Source of the DNA: an uncultured Bacilli bacterium
GTDB lineage: Bacteria > Bacillota_I > Bacilli_A > RF39 > UBA660
Direction of reading: 5' to 3'
Assembly (NCBI GenBank): GCA_947630885.1
Contig: CANRJI010000052.1
Coordinates: 1 to 6,991 of the forward strand
DNA length: 6,991 nucleotides
Position numbers and translations under genes: made by a program. Below the pieces are notes generated by a model. That model did no database searches. It saw nothing but the letters and a program-made list of their open reading frames with translations, and had not been told where the DNA came from. Of the stretch, positions 5,103-6,991 are shown one piece after another. The number at the start of each line of letters is the position of its first letter. The stretch's first letter is position 1.

Positions 5103-5603
5103 TTTTAAGATAAATATTAATCCTACTATTACTGCAATTAATAATATAGCTCCCCCAATAATAAGTACTTTATTATTAAGAAATCCATTTTTATTAATAC
5201 TATTTAGTAAATTAATTTTAAACATATCTCTTTCAGCATGACTTTTTGATACCATGACACCTTTATAAGTTGTAAGTTCTTTTTGATGACCTTCACTTAA
5301 TATTTCTTCTGGTGTAATAGTATCTAACATGACAAGTTTTTGATTTTCATATACCGTATAGTGAAGAACAATATCACCATGAACTTTAGAAAACATGTGA
5401 TCAGTAGGAAGTTTATATTCATACTTTAAAATTCCTTCTTTACTATTTTTTGATACCAATATTCCTTGCATATTACCATTTCTAAGTTCCGGTACACAAT
5501 CAAAAATCAAATTTTTGTATGCGAGCATATTATATTTTTTTAAAGATCTTTCTTTTTTTCTAAATTCATTTTCATTTAAATATTCTACTACGTATGAATG
5601 CAT
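5100..5603 (-). CDS. Tail-anchored protein of unknown function
   Basis: I do not recognise this 167-residue protein. The first 140 residues are soluble and mixed alpha/beta in character, with a central segment rich in charged residues (about 95-128: TITPEEILSEG, then TYKGVMVSKSHAERDMFK). A single hydrophobic helix at about 145-166 ends with one lysine and the stop, so the topology is probably tail-anchored with the N-terminal domain in the cytoplasm. There is no signal peptide. The ATG at 5603 is preceded by AGGTGAT at 7 bases and by its own promoter. It lies 69 bases downstream of the NlpC/P60 lipoprotein gene on the same strand with no clear terminator between, so some cotranscription is possible. 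A link to the cell envelope is suggested by that neighbour only. Confidence 0.8.
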   Translation of the reverse strand: MHSYVVEYLNENEFRKKERSLKKYNMLAYKNLIFDCVPELRNGNMQGILVSKNSKEGILKYEYKLPTDHMFSKVHGDIVLHYTVYENQKLVMLDTITPEEILSEGHQKELTTYKGVMVSKSHAERDMFKINLLNSINKNGFLNNKVLIIGGAILLIAVIVGLIFILK

Positions 5604-5622
5604 TATCTATCACCTACTATTT

Positions 5623-5650
5623 ATTATAGTACATTTTTCTTTTTTTTCAT
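5623..5650 (-). promoter_or_regulatory. Promoter of the tail-anchored protein gene
   Basis: On the minus strand ATGAAA (5645-5650, 4 of 6 matches) lies 16 bases before a perfect TATAAT (5623-5628). The predicted start is about 15 bases before the gene's GGTGAT ribosome binding site, a compact and plausible layout. Confidence 0.6.
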
Positions 5651-5672
5651 AGTCTTTTTAAAAACTTTACCT

Positions 5673-6884
5673 TTATTTGGCACTAATAACCCTATCAATT
5701 TTATTTAAATATGACGAATTATCAAGAACCGATTCTGTAACTTTCATTTCACTACCCGAAGAGTGAATAATATAGTTTACACCATCTATTTTACCTAAAT
5801 ATATCATAACGTGTCCCGGCTGATAAAGAAGCGATGGAAAGTCTTCATTGTTAATTGTTTCTAATTTTTCTTCATTAGACATATTATTCATATAAGTAAT
5901 ATTTTCTAGTACTTCTTTTTGATCAGAAGTATTTCGAGGAAAATTAAAACCAAAAGTTCTATATACATTAGAAACAAAACTAGAACAATCTACTCCTCTA
6001 TCCATTCCTCCCCAGCTATAATTCATACCTTCATATTTAAATGCTTCAATATAAACATTTCTCTTTGTATAAGGTAAATAACCAATATGAGCTTTATCTC
6101 TCGTTATAACAATTTCTTTTCTCATTACATTACCATTTTCATCTTTTATTGGTAAATCAAAATGATAACCATCTTCACTAGCTTTTAAATATGGAAGTTT
6201 AACACTCATATCGAGAAACGTATCATCTATTTCAATAAGAGCATCCGTTATAATACCGAATGAATTACTATTAACAAAATAATCATATTCTTCATCACTA
6301 GCATAAGCAATATCAGAAGATAATACCCATCCCGCATAATTAGGAACAATGACAAACTTCCATACCTTATCTAAACTTTCATGCAGTATTAAAGCGCCCG
6401 TATTAACATGAACTTCTGTTTCTTGAAGATTATCAAAATTATCACTTCCTAAAACATTATAAAAGTGCATTGTTGTCGGAAACGACTTTAAATTAGTCCT
6501 TTTAATAATAATTCCTTTTCTAATATTACCAGTTATATTATCTAAATTACAATTTTTTTTAATTCTTACAATATCATCATTAGTAACTTCTCTCTCTGTA
6601 TCATATTGAGGAAGATTTGGTATTTGATATTTCGTAATATAATTTCTTATGTCATCAATAGATAAATTTTCCATATTATTAATATCATATAAAGAATTAG
6701 TCTTTGTCATAATTTTTTGATTATATGAGAAAATTTCTCCCTCTGATAAAATAACTTCATCATCCGCAAGCAATTCAATATATTTTTCTGCATTTAATGG
6801 TACTATTTCTATATAACCATCATCAATTTGTTCTTCGCTAGGAATATCTTTTAAATCTTCTCTTCCCCTACTACAAGAACACAA
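5673..6884 (-). CDS. NlpC/P60 peptidoglycan endopeptidase with SH3 domain, probable lipoprotein
   Basis: The protein resembles YkfC-type cell-wall peptidases that cleave gamma-D-Glu-diamino acid bonds in peptidoglycan. Numbering from the TTG at 6884 (403 residues): a helical N-terminal region (about 20-115), an SH3b-like segment (about 124-195, ending WKFVIVPNYAGWVLSSDIA), a second beta-rich stretch (about 205-270), and the C40 catalytic domain (275-403) with WGG at 291-293, nucleophile C300 in DCSSFV, H358 in PGHVMIY and H374 in IIHSSGS. The frame stays open upstream of 6884 and encodes KVYLLFVIFLL directly before LCSC, a lipobox, so the real start must lie near 6900-6925. However, no ATG, GTG or TTG is in frame there, and the TTG used here has no ribosome binding site. 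The mature protein is likely an outward-facing lipoprotein anchored at C4. The catalytic assignment is firm; the start is unresolved. Confidence 0.88.
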   Translation of the reverse strand: MCSCSRGREDLKDIPSEEQIDDGYIEIVPLNAEKYIELLADDEVILSEGEIFSYNQKIMTKTNSLYDINNMENLSIDDIRNYITKYQIPNLPQYDTEREVTNDDIVRIKKNCNLDNITGNIRKGIIIKRTNLKSFPTTMHFYNVLGSDNFDNLQETEVHVNTGALILHESLDKVWKFVIVPNYAGWVLSSDIAYASDEEYDYFVNSNSFGIITDALIEIDDTFLDMSVKLPYLKASEDGYHFDLPIKDENGNVMRKEIVITRDKAHIGYLPYTKRNVYIEAFKYEGMNYSWGGMDRGVDCSSFVSNVYRTFGFNFPRNTSDQKEVLENITYMNNMSNEEKLETINNEDFPSLLYQPGHVMIYLGKIDGVNYIIHSSGSEMKVTESVLDNSSYLNKIDRVISAK

Positions 6885-6926
6885 TAAGAAAATGACAAAT
6901 AATAAATAAACTTTTGGTTCTATAAT

Positions 6927-6965
6927 AAATAGTGTTGGTGAGTAAAAATCACTAACGCTATTTTT
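6927..6965 (+). terminator. Plus-oriented hairpin terminator without a visible upstream gene
   Basis: In plus-strand RNA, bases 6930-6941 pair over 12 bp with 6949-6960, including two G-U wobbles (6933 with 6957, 6937 with 6953), around a 7-base loop; AAA at 6927-6929 adds pairs with the T run 6961-6965. On the minus strand the two wobbles become A-C mismatches, so the plus direction is favoured. No plus-strand gene is seen between the deformylase terminator and this point. Confidence 0.55.
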
Positions 6966-6991
6966 AGTTAATAAAAAGAGCCATCATCAGA

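Noticed and set aside
6975..6991. Possible half of another terminator at the right edge (AAAAAGAGCCATCATC...)
   Set aside because: On the minus strand it would be the 3' arm and T run of a hairpin, but the partner arm would lie outside the window, so it cannot be verified.
1..6991. tRNA, rRNA, insertion sequence or phage genes
   Set aside because: No cloverleaf, rRNA-like stretch, transposase or structural phage gene was seen on either strand.

Overview
The window is strongly A+T-rich, uses the standard code (TGG for Trp, TGA as a stop) and has Gram-positive hallmarks: strong AGGAGG-type ribosome binding sites, a type-2 peptide deformylase, a secreted D,D-carboxypeptidase, an NlpC/P60 lipoprotein and a YjcZ-like Gly/Tyr-rich mini membrane protein. 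This suggests a low-GC Bacillota species, perhaps a host-associated Bacilli or Erysipelotrichia-like lineage; the exact taxon cannot be read from the sequence.

Layout. Positions 1-866 (minus): the N-terminal 288 codons of a DacA-type penicillin-binding protein, with its own promoter. Positions 941-4036 (minus): one compact operon. It starts at a clear sigma-A promoter (4008-4036), then has a 21-codon leader peptide, a terminator with a mutually exclusive antiterminator (an attenuator), a 35-codon mini-ORF, a 547-codon GNAT/transglutaminase-like/GNAT fusion, a truncated P-loop kinase, a stand-alone GNAT and a frameshifted papain-like protein. It ends at an intrinsic terminator (941-967). Neighbouring genes in this operon overlap or abut. 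Positions 4037-4246: divergent intergenic DNA with a possible plus-strand promoter and a small inverted repeat, and nothing else recognisable. Positions 4262-5075 (plus): the YjcZ-like mini protein with its own terminator, then peptide deformylase. A bidirectional terminator (5075-5102) separates these from the minus-strand genes 5100-5603 (tail-anchored protein of unknown function) and 5673 to about 6920 (SH3 plus NlpC/P60 lipoprotein whose start codon is not evident). The right edge holds a plus-oriented hairpin terminator with no gene in front of it.

How the genes fit together. The flanking genes are cell-envelope and housekeeping functions. The central operon is the accessory part. It collects three acetyltransferase domains (one resembling AAC(6')-type aminoglycoside acetyltransferases), a transglutaminase-like domain, a kinase remnant and a second Cys/His-type protein. 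All lie downstream of a leader peptide whose coding sequence can pair with the terminator. My main hypothesis is a translation-sensing, inducible small-molecule modification operon, possibly for ribosome-targeting antibiotics. The operon also shows decay or assembly errors: one frameshift, one truncation and one out-of-frame extension.
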